64,000 nt of DNA from positions 62,001 through 126,000 of the forward strand of contig CAYOLG010000010.1 in the NCBI GenBank assembly GCA_964404745.1, in the 5' to 3' direction. Source of the stretch: Pelagisphaera sp964404745 (GTDB taxonomy: Bacteria > Verrucomicrobiota > Verrucomicrobiia > Opitutales > Opitutaceae). Positions 8,616 through 18,735 of the stretch are shown here, one piece after another. How positions within the stretch are numbered: position 1 is the first letter of the stretch; every line of letters starts with the position of its first letter. Position numbers and translations under genes: made by a program. The notes beneath the pieces were generated by a model, which had not been told where the DNA came from, made no database searches, and saw only the letters and a program-made list of their open reading frames with translations.

Positions 8616-9377
8616 ATGAGCCAATCACTGGAAATAAAGAACCTGAACGTAAACATCGGCGACAAACGGATCATAAAGGATTTCAATCTAACGATTCCCA
8701 AAGGAGAGATACATGCCATAATGGGGCCGAACGGAACAGGCAAGAGCACGCTAGCGAAAGCCCTTGCTGGGCACCCTGATTACGAGATCGCCAGTGGCGA
8801 AGTGCTGATGGATGGCGAATCAATACTCGATCTAGAAGTCGATGAGCGATCGCGGGCCGGTCTCTTTCTCGCTTTCCAATACCCAGTGGAAATTCCTGGG
8901 GTGACGATCGCCAACTTCATTCGGGCGGCTAAAAATGCCCGCCTTCCCGAGGGCGAGGAACTTAACGCCCCAGCCTACTATAAAGAGCTTTACGAAAAAA
9001 TGGATGCTCTCAAGATAGACCGAAAATTCACCTCGCGGTCCGTCAACGAAGGATTCTCCGGAGGGGAAAAGAAGCGTTGCGAAATTCTACAAATGGCGAT
9101 GCTGAAACCAAAGTACGCCGTCCTCGACGAAACCGATTCTGGCTTGGACATAGACGCTCTGAAAATCGTCGCCGAAGGTGTAAACACCTTACGCGGTGGC
9201 AATCTTGGAGCGCTGGTCATCACTCACTATCAGCGACTGCTTAACTACATCATACCCGATCGGGTACACGTAATGTACGACGGCCGTATCGTGAAGAGTG
9301 GCGACAAAACTTTAGCTGAAGAGCTGGAGAGCAAGGGTTACGATTGGATCAAGGAGATCACGGAAGCCGCCGCATAG
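8616..9377 (+). CDS. sufC: Fe-S cluster assembly ATPase SufC
   Basis: A 253-residue ABC-type ATPase of the SufBC2D scaffold. Walker A is GPNGTGKST near residue 37, the signature motif is GFSGGEKKR, Walker B lies in YAVLDETDSGLDID, and the H-loop is in LGALVITHYQRL. The DETDSGLDID form is characteristic of SufC rather than of transport ATPases. It acts in the cytosol, driving conformational change of SufB-SufD during cluster building. It follows the Fur-type regulator by 15 bases and precedes sufB by 27 bases, in one apparent operon. Confidence 0.97.
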   Translation: MSQSLEIKNLNVNIGDKRIIKDFNLTIPKGEIHAIMGPNGTGKSTLAKALAGHPDYEIASGEVLMDGESILDLEVDERSRAGLFLAFQYPVEIPGVTIANFIRAAKNARLPEGEELNAPAYYKELYEKMDALKIDRKFTSRSVNEGFSGGEKKRCEILQMAMLKPKYAVLDETDSGLDIDALKIVAEGVNTLRGGNLGALVITHYQRLLNYIIPDRVHVMYDGRIVKSGDKTLAEELESKGYDWIKEITEAAA

Positions 9378-9404
9378 CTCTCTTGTAACTGAGAAGGTGA
9401 TATC

Positions 9405-10814
<1,410 letters not shown>

Positions 10815-10874
10815 TTTCGATCGTCCAGTCAAGGTCGATAGATACCTCCAATTTCAAAAACCGTATTTACATTT

Positions 10875-12224
10875 GTGAGCTCTTTAACTGAAAACACTTT
10901 GATAGAAGACGATAATGGCCTGGAAAATCCGATTGAGCAAGCATTCCAAGAACATCTAGATGGTCTGGATACCGCTGCTCCCGCTTGGTGGAGGGAATTT
11001 AAACGCCGATCATTTGGCACCTACTCGAATATACCCATGCCATCGCGCGCGGATGAGCATTGGAGATTTTCCAACCGAAGCCGGCTAGCGAGAATCGTGG
11101 ACTACATTTTCGACGATTCCAATGCGGCAGAACATCCAAATTCTTTTGCGGAAGGGACCCCACTCACCTCAAGCGAGACTGCTAGGCTCGCTTTCGTTGA
11201 CGATCATCTCGTTGACGCATCGCCATTGCCAAACGAACTTAGCCGAGTCGGCGTTCTTTGGCTTCCGATAGCCGAGGCGATTCGGACTCATGGCGATCTA
11301 CTGAAAGACTATTTCATGAAGCAGGCTGCCAATTTGGGTTCAGAAAAATTCGCCCATTTGCACGCCGCCTTCGTTAAGAGCGGGGCCTTGCTCTACATTC
11401 CAAAAGAAGTCGAAATTGAAAGCCCGTTCAGCGTTTTCAATTGGAGCAGCCGGCCCAAAGGCTCGATTTTTCCTCACACGCTCGTAATTGCCGAAGAAAA
11501 TTCGCGGGCCAGCCTAGTCGAATTTCACGGATCTATAGGCGAGAACCCGGCCCTATCATGCGGCGTCACTCACTTGTTCGCAGGAGTTGGCTCGAAACTC
11601 GACTACACTCTCGTGCAGAATTTTAACGAGCAAACACTGGGCTTCCAGTTCAACTCAAACGTTGCCGGTCGAGATTCGCAAATCGATATGCACAGCATCA
11701 TTCTGGGCTGTCAGCAGTACCGATCGGAAACTCATGGACAAGTCAAAGGAGCTGGGGCACACGTCGACATGCGTTCCATGGCCCTGACCGAGGCTAATCA
11801 AGAAATCGATCAGCGTACTCTCCAGACTCACGCAGCGCCCAACGCCACGTCGAATCTGCTCTTCAAGAACGCCTTGATGGGCGAATCCAAAACGATTTTT
11901 TCCGGCCTCATCAAGGTCGACGAAACCGCTCAACAAACAGACGCTTACCAAACTAACCGCAATCTGCTCTTGAATCCATCGGCAGAAGCAAACTCGCTGC
12001 CGGGGCTAGAAATCGAAGCGAATGACGTCAAGTGTAGCCATGGAGCGACAACTAGCGAAATCGACGAAGAAGAAATCTTCTACATGCTCGCTCGAGGAAT
12101 CCCGAAACCCGTCGCTCAGGAACTGGTGGTCTACGGCTTTTTCGAAGAAGTTCTCGATAGAATCGCTGATAATACGCTTGCCGAAAGCGCTCGCCAGATG
12201 ATCAGGAACAAGTTCCGCCACTGA
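10875..12224 (+). CDS. sufD: Fe-S cluster assembly protein SufD
   Basis: The 449-residue partner of SufB in the SufBC2D complex. The N-terminal half is divergent, but the core beta-helix shows SGALLYIPKEVEIESPFSVF, VEFHGSIGE and DYTLVQNF; the C-terminal block EANDVKCSHGATTSEIDEEE with FYMLARGIP is diagnostic for SufD and carries the conserved Cys-Ser-His. The GTG at 10875 is the start; the gap to sufB is 60 bases. No sufS or sufU lies in the cluster, so the cysteine desulfurase must be encoded elsewhere. Confidence 0.95.
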   Translation: MSSLTENTLIEDDNGLENPIEQAFQEHLDGLDTAAPAWWREFKRRSFGTYSNIPMPSRADEHWRFSNRSRLARIVDYIFDDSNAAEHPNSFAEGTPLTSSETARLAFVDDHLVDASPLPNELSRVGVLWLPIAEAIRTHGDLLKDYFMKQAANLGSEKFAHLHAAFVKSGALLYIPKEVEIESPFSVFNWSSRPKGSIFPHTLVIAEENSRASLVEFHGSIGENPALSCGVTHLFAGVGSKLDYTLVQNFNEQTLGFQFNSNVAGRDSQIDMHSIILGCQQYRSETHGQVKGAGAHVDMRSMALTEANQEIDQRTLQTHAAPNATSNLLFKNALMGESKTIFSGLIKVDETAQQTDAYQTNRNLLLNPSAEANSLPGLEIEANDVKCSHGATTSEIDEEEIFYMLARGIPKPVAQELVVYGFFEEVLDRIADNTLAESARQMIRNKFRH

Positions 12225-12300
12225 GAATCAGGCATTCCCTGAACTGCCTGCCTCCGAGCAAATTATCGGATACCGTGAAACCTAGAAGCATTCAATTATC

Positions 12301-12879
12301 ATGTCGGAAGAGTCGAAAGAACGCAGCCTAACTCGCGAAGTCGAGGCCGTGCAAATACCCAGTGGCGAGCCTATCGAGCTCCCTGCTCTGACCAAGGTGC
12401 GGGTAACACAGCAACTCGGAGGGAGCTATACGGTAATGACCCCTTACGGTCTTGCTCGCATCGATGGATCCCAAGCGGATGCCCTCGGCCCTGACATTGC
12501 CCAAGAGCGAGCAGCCCAGCCCGAACGCAAAGGCGGCGAGCCCCTGCCCGATGGAGAAGAACCGGACGAAGAGGCAATCTGGCAACAGCTTAAAAACGTC
12601 TACGATCCTGAAATTCCGGTTAACATAGTCGACTTGGGCCTTGTGTATTCGATGGCTGTCGAACCGACCGAGGAAAATAAGAATCTTTACAAAGTCATCG
12701 TGCAGATGACCCTGACCGCTCCCGGTTGCGGCATGGGTCCCGCCATAGCAGAAGATGCCAAAAGCAAGGTGATGCTAGTTCCCGGGATCGACGAGGCTGA
12801 AGTGAATCTCACCTGGGAGCCCGCGTGGGACCAAAGCATGATCAGCGAGGAGGGCCGGATGATTCTCGGTCTCGTCTAG
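12301..12879 (+). CDS. sufT: SufT-like Fe-S assembly protein (MIP18/DUF59 domain)
   Basis: A 192-residue protein with an N-terminal extension of about 90 residues and a C-terminal MIP18/DUF59 domain. The domain begins at LKNVYDPEIPVNIVDLGLVY and contains the conserved reactive cysteine in TAPGCGMGP, followed by LTWEPAWDQSMISEEGRMIL. This two-part layout is that of SufT, linked to maturation of Fe-S proteins. It lies 76 bases after sufD as the last gene of the suf run. The exact biochemical step is unsettled in the family. Confidence 0.92.
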   Translation: MSEESKERSLTREVEAVQIPSGEPIELPALTKVRVTQQLGGSYTVMTPYGLARIDGSQADALGPDIAQERAAQPERKGGEPLPDGEEPDEEAIWQQLKNVYDPEIPVNIVDLGLVYSMAVEPTEENKNLYKVIVQMTLTAPGCGMGPAIAEDAKSKVMLVPGIDEAEVNLTWEPAWDQSMISEEGRMILGLV

Positions 12880-13038
12880 ACCCAGAGTTTCTTGGCTAGC
12901 GGGGCTTGCTCACGCAATCCAGCGATTTTGAAATTCGTGTATAAGTTCGCCCTGCCCTGATCAGGAGCAGTTTCACGTTGAACTCTCTGCTAAACCGCAT
13001 TTTTAACATATGAAGAAATAATTTTCTCACTACTTTCC

Positions 13039-13617
13039 ATGCCTGAAGAAGACGAAAAGCGAAACGATCCTCCCGTAAGTGCGATTATCCAAAGGAAGTT
13101 CCTGGAAGAACGAAAAATCTTCCTCTGGGGAGAGGTCTCCGATGAATCGGCTAAGGATATCACCGAGAAGCTCCTTTATCTGGAAGCGGATGCCCCGGAT
13201 ACTCCGATCTTTTTCTACATCAACACTCCCGGCGGATCCATAACTGCCGGTATGGCTATTTACGATACGATCAAAATGATATCGTCCGATGTTAGGGTGA
13301 TCGTAACTGGTATGGCTGCCTCCATGGGATCAATATTGCTTTCCGCCGCTGAAAAAGGAAACCGATACCTGTATCCGCATTCCTATGTCATGATCCATCA
13401 ACCTCTGATCGCGGGACATTTACGCGGCCCAGCCGTGGATATTCATATCCATGCCCAATATCTCGAGCAGTTGCGGACCCGGCTAAACAAGATTCTCTCC
13501 GAAGCTTCTGGCCAACCGTTGGAGAAGATCGAAGAAGATACCGATCGCGACTTCTACATGACAGCGAAAGAAGCCATTGAATACGGTCTCGCCGACAAAA
13601 TCATAGAGAGTTCGTAA
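13039..13617 (+). CDS. clpP: ATP-dependent Clp protease proteolytic subunit
   Basis: The 192-residue serine peptidase of the Clp proteolytic chamber, which degrades proteins fed by ClpX or ClpA-type unfoldases. The catalytic triad is visible: Ser95 in TGMAASMGS, His120 in YVMIHQP and Asp171 in EEDTDRDFY, aligned with the E. coli triad. The segment after the active-site His (IAGHLRGPAVD) is two residues longer than in E. coli. clpX is not adjacent, and many Verrucomicrobia carry more than one clpP, so this may be one of several copies. It is convergent with the fluoride channel gene. Confidence 0.95.
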   Translation: MPEEDEKRNDPPVSAIIQRKFLEERKIFLWGEVSDESAKDITEKLLYLEADAPDTPIFFYINTPGGSITAGMAIYDTIKMISSDVRVIVTGMAASMGSILLSAAEKGNRYLYPHSYVMIHQPLIAGHLRGPAVDIHIHAQYLEQLRTRLNKILSEASGQPLEKIEEDTDRDFYMTAKEAIEYGLADKIIESS

Positions 13618-13639
13618 CGCAATCTTTCTTACATTCCCA

Positions 13640-14029
13640 TTATGAGCTCGGAAACAAAAGCTGCCCGAGCTTTATGCCAGCGTAGACGGACAATAGACAG
13701 CACACCACGCTGGCCAAGGCATTCGCGGATGCCATCCCCACGTGACCCGCTTGAGCCAGTCTCAAAGTCTGTAAACTGAAAGTAGAAAATGTGGTAAAAC
13801 CGCCCATGATTCCCGCGGTAAGAAAGAGTGGAGCAAGCGGATCGCCATTCCAAGCCACACGCTCCAGTCCCTGGGTCGCTATGCCTATCAGAAACGATCC
13901 TAGTATATTGACAAAGAGAATGCCAATAGGGAATGGCGAATCGATTTTCCGCTCGATCCAGAGCACGGAAAGATAGCGGAGGCTTCCGCCTATGAAGCTA
14001 CCCAATCCCACTATCAATGCCGCTTTCAT
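13640..14029 (-). CDS. crcB: Fluoride ion channel FluC (CrcB)
   Basis: A 129-residue membrane protein with four hydrophobic helices. The family signature segments are GSFIGGSLRYL in helix 1, GILFVNILGSFLIG in helix 2 and GFTTFSTFSLQTL in helix 3, where the Phe-box and Thr/Ser track form the fluoride pore. It exports fluoride as a dual-topology dimer. No fluoride riboswitch was recognised in the short upstream region. ATG at 14029 follows a GGGAAG ribosome-binding site; a TTG four codons earlier is less likely. Confidence 0.93.
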   Translation of the reverse strand: MKAALIVGLGSFIGGSLRYLSVLWIERKIDSPFPIGILFVNILGSFLIGIATQGLERVAWNGDPLAPLFLTAGIMGGFTTFSTFSLQTLRLAQAGHVGMASANALASVVCCLLSVYAGIKLGQLLFPSS

Positions 14030-14072
14030 ACCGCTTCCCAAAATTTTGCCGAAACTTAACCCTTATGGAATT

Positions 14073-15140
14073 CTATTCTTGGGACAATAATTCGAGGATA
14101 GCTTCCGACAGAGACTTGGCTAGCCTCTGACGAAAGACGGGCGTGTTGACCAGCAATGCTTCTTTGTCATTCGACAGGAATCCGCACTCGATCAGGATAC
14201 CAGGACAGCCCAACTCCGTCAGCACCTTAAAACGGGCCCGTTTCAAACCGCGGTCGACCCTCTGGAGATCCGAAATCAATTTTCGTTGCACCAAGAAACC
14301 AATTTCAAAATTGGCGTAGTCGAAACCGTTACCCGCGAGCCGCCCTTGCCTCAAGCTAGACAGGCTGTCGTTCGAGGAAACAGCGATGGGCGGAGTCAGA
14401 ACATAGGTTTCAATCCCTTCCGCTTTTAAATTGGGAGCCGCGTTGAAGTGGATACTGGCGAATAGCGCCGGCTTGGCTCGGTTGGCTATTTTCAGCCGAT
14501 CTTCTAGGGAAACGACTCGATCGTCATAGCGAGTCATCACCACATTGACGCCTTCGTCCTCAAGCAGGTACCTCACCCGGATCGCTACATCGAGATTCAA
14601 TTCCTTCTCGAAGACCCCCAGGGTTTCATTCCGCGTTCCCGTCTCCGTTCCACCGTGTCCAGGATCAATCACCACTCGCCGGGATCCCAGCTTCAAAGCC
14701 AAGGGATACATGGCCGGCTTTAGAGTGTATTCATAATCCAGTTCTCCCAAACGAAGCGTGTCATCACGCTTAATGAACGCTTCGTTCAAAAACAGCACCG
14801 TCCCGTTCAACTCCGCAACCCGGCTTTCCTCAGTGAGAACGAGCGAGCGGTCGCCTTTGGATATCTCCCATTTGTCATCCCCTTTTTTCCCGGCCTTCGC
14901 CCCAATCGCCCGAGCCTGCGATTCTATATTCAGCGATGGCGAGGGTTGCGGGACAATCTCTGGAGTCTTCTGGATGTCAATCTTGGATTCAGGCTCGTCA
15001 CCCCTGACTATCTCAGGCTCCGTGGGCGAGTGCTCCGAAGGGGGAGCGTCCTTGGCAGCTCTCTCGGGTGGCGTTTGGCAAGAAACCATCCAGAACCCGG
15101 TGCACAGGAAGATCCATAACAGCTTTCCTTTAGCTCCCAT
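14073..15140 (-). CDS. N-acetylmuramoyl-L-alanine amidase, predicted lipoprotein
   Basis: A 355-residue peptidoglycan amidase. A signal peptide ends in the lipobox MVSC (Cys near residue 21), followed by a Pro/Glu-rich linker to about residue 70 and a domain of unknown detail to about residue 150. The zinc-dependent Amidase_3 domain follows: VVIDPGHGGTETGT (zinc His), EKELNLDVA (zinc Glu), ASIHFNAA (zinc His) and the catalytic Glu in GILIECGFLSN. It cleaves the bond between muramic acid and the stem peptide, probably during cell separation. It is the last gene of the minus-strand run that starts at the DUF362 or aroB gene. Confidence 0.93.
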   Translation of the reverse strand: MGAKGKLLWIFLCTGFWMVSCQTPPERAAKDAPPSEHSPTEPEIVRGDEPESKIDIQKTPEIVPQPSPSLNIESQARAIGAKAGKKGDDKWEISKGDRSLVLTEESRVAELNGTVLFLNEAFIKRDDTLRLGELDYEYTLKPAMYPLALKLGSRRVVIDPGHGGTETGTRNETLGVFEKELNLDVAIRVRYLLEDEGVNVVMTRYDDRVVSLEDRLKIANRAKPALFASIHFNAAPNLKAEGIETYVLTPPIAVSSNDSLSSLRQGRLAGNGFDYANFEIGFLVQRKLISDLQRVDRGLKRARFKVLTELGCPGILIECGFLSNDKEALLVNTPVFRQRLAKSLSEAILELLSQE

Positions 15141-15172
15141 CCAGGCCGCAAACTAATTTCTTTGGATACGGA

Positions 15173-15814
15173 TTATTCGCCGGAAGCTTCGCCCTCCTCT
15201 TCTGAGGTCAGCTTTTCTTTATCTGGATCCAAAAGATGGTGACTGTACTTAGGCTTTCGCTTGTTAGCCGGCAAAGGCGTCAACATGACATTGATATTAC
15301 GGCCAACTAGTTTAGGCGCATTATCCGCCGTCGCCATATGGCTGATGTCTTCGATCGCCCTTTGAATCGTTTCGAAGCCAACTTCAGTGTGGGCCATCTC
15401 GCGACCTCGGAAGGAAAGCGTAAGTTTGACCTTGTTCCCTTTATCCAAAAATTCCTCTGCTCTCCTGAGCTTGGTCATGAAGTCATGAACATCCACTCGA
15501 GGACGAAACTTGACCTCTTTGGTCTTGCTCGAGCTCCCCTTCGAATCTTTCGACTTCTTTTGTTGCTCATAAACATACTTGCCGAAGTCCATGATGCGAC
15601 AAACAGGGGGATTGGCCTGGCTGGCAACCTCAACGAGATCCAACCCTGCCTCCTTAGCAATCTCCAAGGCGTCTTTCGTATCCATGACGCCCACTTGGTT
15701 TCCCTCTGGGCCGACAACTCTGATTTTAGGGACGCGAATCCGATGGTTGCGTCGAATTTTCGCGAATGGGTCCTGCTTTTGGGGCGGCCTCCGTTTACCT
15801 CGTGGTTTTGGCAT
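15173..15814 (-). CDS. infC: Translation initiation factor IF-3
   Basis: A 213-residue IF-3, which binds the 30S subunit and checks start codons. It carries the N-terminal RRNHRIRVPKIRVVG and VMDTKDALEIAKEAGLDLVE blocks, the linker NPPVCRIMDFGKYVYEQQKK, and the C-terminal domain with KEVKFRPRVDVHDFMTKL and KVKLTLSFRGREM. The acidic tail after about residue 190 is longer than in E. coli. It starts with ATG, not the rare AUU used for autoregulation in enterobacteria, and an in-frame TAA lies two codons upstream. The usual downstream partners rpmI and rplT are absent; the amidase gene follows instead. Confidence 0.96.
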   Translation of the reverse strand: MPKPRGKRRPPQKQDPFAKIRRNHRIRVPKIRVVGPEGNQVGVMDTKDALEIAKEAGLDLVEVASQANPPVCRIMDFGKYVYEQQKKSKDSKGSSSKTKEVKFRPRVDVHDFMTKLRRAEEFLDKGNKVKLTLSFRGREMAHTEVGFETIQRAIEDISHMATADNAPKLVGRNINVMLTPLPANKRKPKYSHHLLDPDKEKLTSEEEGEASGE

Positions 15815-15933
15815 TAATTAGCTATACAAATCTGTTAGTCTGATACAGTTACCGGGGACTTATCGGCCAATCAGTGGGCCAAATCAATCTTTTTCCCATA
15901 GGCGCGAAAAAGTTAACCTAATTGGCGAGACGA

Positions 15934-16308
15934 TCAAACGCTGAAACTTTCTCCACAGGAGCAACTCGAGGTGGCATTGGGATTGCTAAATTTAAAGCCG
16001 CCAGAAATCAGGGCGTTGGAATAGTCCAACTGGGCGCCTCTCAAATAGAGAGCGCTCTTGCTGTCGACAATCACTGGCACCCGACCAAATTGAACGAGGA
16101 TATCGCCCTTTCGAGCCATCTGGGTGAATTTCATCTGATAAGAAAGGCCATTGCAGCCCCCTCCAGAAATACCAATCCTCAAAAACGATCCATCCGGCTC
16201 CTTTTCAATCAGGGCTTCCGTTTTCGATATAGCCGAATCCGTAAGGGCAATCAGTCGACTGTCTCCCACCCGAACGCCTTCGGGCAACTCTGCGCTAGCA
16301 ACATCCAT
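15934..16308 (-). CDS. HesB/IscA/ErpA family Fe-S carrier
   Basis: A 124-residue A-type Fe-S cluster carrier. The three ligand cysteines are present: one in ISGGGCNGLSYQ and two in the C-terminal SSCSCGESF. Such proteins collect clusters from the Suf scaffold and pass them to targets such as KamA and QueE in this window. It lies outside the suf operon, between pdxA and infC. ATG at 16308, preceded by AGGAGAAGAGG, is the best start; ATG at 16326 and GTG at 16371 extend the frame with sequence that is not part of the domain. Confidence 0.93.
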   Translation of the reverse strand: MDVASAELPEGVRVGDSRLIALTDSAISKTEALIEKEPDGSFLRIGISGGGCNGLSYQMKFTQMARKGDILVQFGRVPVIVDSKSALYLRGAQLDYSNALISGGFKFSNPNATSSCSCGESFSV

Positions 16309-16384
16309 CTCCTCTTCTCCTATCATTCCCCTCGAATCGATATTATCAAGCTCTTCTGAAAGCTTAAGCACCCGCCTAGCTTCA

Positions 16385-17323
16385 TCAAGTTTCCCGATTC
16401 CGGCCGGCTAATTGAATCGCTAGCTCAATAGCCCGGGAAAAACTCTTAGGCGAGGCCTCTCCAGTACCCGCGATTTCATAGCCAGTTCCATGGTCTGGGC
16501 TTGTCCGGACATAAGGCAAGCCCAAGGTGACATTCACGGCTGTCTCGAACTCGACTGCCTTTAAAGGGGCCAAACCTTGATCGTGATACAAGGCGACAAC
16601 TACATCGAACGCGCCGTTGATAGCTCGATAGAAGAGTGTATCTGCCGGTTGACACTTGCTGACACTGGGGATCGTTTCCCCCAAGCTTTCGATCAGCGGA
16701 TCGTATATGGCCACTTCTTCATTGCCAATCAATCCCTCTTCGCCTGCGTGCGGGTTAAGACCGCATACGCCAATGCGCGGGTTGGAGAATCCCAAGCGGA
16801 CGCCCAATTCGTGAGCTCGATCAATCGCCATGGCGAGGGCCGATTCCGTCAAGTAATAGCGAATCGTGGCGAAAGGCACGTGCCATGTAGCTAAGACGAC
16901 TACCAGTTTGCTGCCGACAAAGGCCATCGTCGGCACGCCTCCCCAATGAGATGCAAAAAACTCGGTCTGTCCTGGATGGGAAAAGCCTACCTCCGCGCAG
17001 CGCGATTTGGAAATCGGTCCTGTGACCACCGCATCGAATTCTCCCAAAGCGCAGCCACTAGCAGCCTTCTCCATCGCTTCCAAAGCGATCTTCGAGCTTT
17101 CGGGATTCGGTCGTCCGGGCTGGTGATCCCCATACGCCAAACCCACTTCAACTCTTCTAAACGGACGGGACCCGCCCACCTCCAGGGAGTCCAACCAATT
17201 AGGCTGGCCAATGATGGAGAGATCTGCGTCACCACCGATACCTTCTTGCAAACAGAGGGAAATCAGCTCGGGCCCAACGCCAGACGGATCTCCACAGGTA
17301 ATTGCTATCTTGCAATTCTTCAT
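16385..17323 (-). CDS. pdxA: 4-hydroxythreonine-4-phosphate dehydrogenase
   Basis: PdxA (312 residues) oxidises 4-phosphohydroxy-L-threonine in the DXP-independent arm of pyridoxal phosphate synthesis. The N-terminal ITCGDPSGVGPELI, the middle VVTGPISK and PGQTEFFA with its following His-containing metal site, GLNPHAGEEGLIG and ALYHDQGLAPLK, and the C-terminal TSPDHGTGYEIAGTG are all diagnostic. Its ATG overlaps the stop of lpxA (ATGA), so the two are translationally coupled. PLP is the cofactor of the KamA encoded nearby. Confidence 0.96.
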   Translation of the reverse strand: MKNCKIAITCGDPSGVGPELISLCLQEGIGGDADLSIIGQPNWLDSLEVGGSRPFRRVEVGLAYGDHQPGRPNPESSKIALEAMEKAASGCALGEFDAVVTGPISKSRCAEVGFSHPGQTEFFASHWGGVPTMAFVGSKLVVVLATWHVPFATIRYYLTESALAMAIDRAHELGVRLGFSNPRIGVCGLNPHAGEEGLIGNEEVAIYDPLIESLGETIPSVSKCQPADTLFYRAINGAFDVVVALYHDQGLAPLKAVEFETAVNVTLGLPYVRTSPDHGTGYEIAGTGEASPKSFSRAIELAIQLAGRNRET

Positions 17324-18102
17324 CTCGATCTTGGTCGAGCAAAGCCCCTTTCACCCGAGAGAAAAAACTCCAGGAATGAACGGCATTCTCCAAATTCAGC
17401 GACAGGCGTGTCCAACAGTAACCTAGCCGTTTCCTGCACCCCAGAAACACTGCCCAGCACCTCCCGATAGCAGCGTTTGAGAGCCCTCACGGCTTCAGGT
17501 TCGTGCTTTCGCCGTCGTAATCCCACAAGATTAAGCCCAAACAACGTATTGCGTTCAACCAGCATCGTGTAGGGCGGCACGTCAACCGTCGCGGTCGAAT
17601 CGCCGCCAAACATAACACCCTGGCCAATACGGCAAAATTGATGGATCCCAGAATCCCCCCCAAGAAAGGCGTCATCGCCCACGGATACATGCCCCGCTAG
17701 CAAGCTGTTGTTTCCGATGACAACCCGGTTTCCCACCCGGCAATCGTGTCCCAAGTGAGTAACCGCCATGAGAAAACAGTCTTCCCCCACGCTTGTGGAG
17801 CCTCCAGCCGTCGATGCCCGGTTTATGGTCGAACCCTCGCGAACCACCGAACGGTCGCCTATGGTGGCATAGGTCATCGTCGCCGCATCGAACCCCAAGT
17901 CCTGGGGCAGGCCCGCTATTATACAAAAACTCTCAATCGTAACCGATTTCCCGATACGAGTTCCGGATTTCAGTATGGCATGGGCAGCTACTTGGCTACC
18001 ATCGCCTATCTCGACATCTTCTTCGACAATAGCGTAGGGGCCGATCTCGACATCGCTGCCAATCTTGGCTTCACTGGAAACTATAGCCGTTGCATGAATC
18101 AT
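17320..18102 (-). CDS. lpxA: UDP-N-acetylglucosamine acyltransferase
   Basis: LpxA (260 residues) performs the first step of lipid A synthesis. The left-handed beta-helix is seen as repeated hexapeptides from IHATAIVSSEAKIGSDVEIG onwards. The catalytic histidine lies in MAVTHLGHDCRVGN, and the acyl-chain region shows GGDSGIHQFCRIG. The C-terminal helical part has GLNLVGLRRR and ALKRCYREV. Other lipid A genes (lpxC, lpxD, fabZ, lpxB) are not here. It is coupled to pdxA downstream by a four-base overlap, and the hypothetical gene upstream ends five bases before its start. Confidence 0.96.
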   Translation of the reverse strand: MIHATAIVSSEAKIGSDVEIGPYAIVEEDVEIGDGSQVAAHAILKSGTRIGKSVTIESFCIIAGLPQDLGFDAATMTYATIGDRSVVREGSTINRASTAGGSTSVGEDCFLMAVTHLGHDCRVGNRVVIGNNSLLAGHVSVGDDAFLGGDSGIHQFCRIGQGVMFGGDSTATVDVPPYTMLVERNTLFGLNLVGLRRRKHEPEAVRALKRCYREVLGSVSGVQETARLLLDTPVAEFGECRSFLEFFLSGERGFARPRSR

Positions 18103-18107
18103 CGCGC

Positions 18108-18701
18108 CTAAAGAAAGTTCATTTGCGAATCCTTGATCAAGTCGAAGGTTTTGAAGGTCCTCACTATTTGAAGCAAATCCGAATTGTGATAGACATGGCG
18201 TGTATCTACGCGATCGATAATGTCGAGCAGCATCGATTTGAATGAAAGAATTCCGTCGACGCCTTTCTCTCTCAAAGCAGATTCAATGCGGGCCCGATAC
18301 GCCTCTTGAGCCGGGAAAGCGGGCGCTACGAGGATCCGCTTTGGAAACGATGTTTCTCCCAACTCCCGCCAATGCTCGAACTCGAACCACTTATCGACTT
18401 TTTTCAACACATTGCTTTCGACGTAGCGAAGCATGTCCGCCCCGTTTTTCATGGCCGCTAAAGCGGCTTTTTCATTGTGCCAGCCACGTACGCAAACTAC
18501 CGCGCTTTGCAAAAGCCTCAGCTCGCTGGAAAACAATAGAAATGCAGGTGGGCGGTCCCCTTCCGCAAATCGCGTATTGCGAATATACAAATCCAGACCT
18601 TCTTCCCCCTGGGAGCGCTTCGACTGGGCCCGCCCCTTTCGCAAAGGCATGGTGACGAATCCATTTAGTTCGAGATATTCCCTGGCTATTGATTCATCCA
18701 T
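18108..18701 (-). CDS. Hypothetical protein in the aroB-lpxA-pdxA operon
   Basis: A 197-residue soluble protein that I do not recognise. No signal peptide or membrane helix is seen. The central part has GLDLYIRNTRF, then two beta-like segments (PPAFLLFSSELRLLQSAVV) and an aromatic stretch KVDKWFEFEHWREL, followed by KRILVAPAFPAQ and a helical C-terminus. The acidic residue before a strand, and alternating strands and helices, could fit a degenerate restriction-endonuclease-like fold, but this is speculative. It sits 34 bases after aroB and five bases before lpxA on the same strand, so it is probably co-transcribed with them and expressed. Confidence 0.75.
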   Translation of the reverse strand: MDESIAREYLELNGFVTMPLRKGRAQSKRSQGEEGLDLYIRNTRFAEGDRPPAFLLFSSELRLLQSAVVCVRGWHNEKAALAAMKNGADMLRYVESNVLKKVDKWFEFEHWRELGETSFPKRILVAPAFPAQEAYRARIESALREKGVDGILSFKSMLLDIIDRVDTRHVYHNSDLLQIVRTFKTFDLIKDSQMNFL

Positions 18702-18735
18702 CGAAGAAATCCGCGAGGCTCCAACCCGAAAATCG

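Noticed and set aside
14030..14072. Fluoride riboswitch before crcB
   Set aside because: The space upstream is too short and lacks the conserved crcB-motif sequence.
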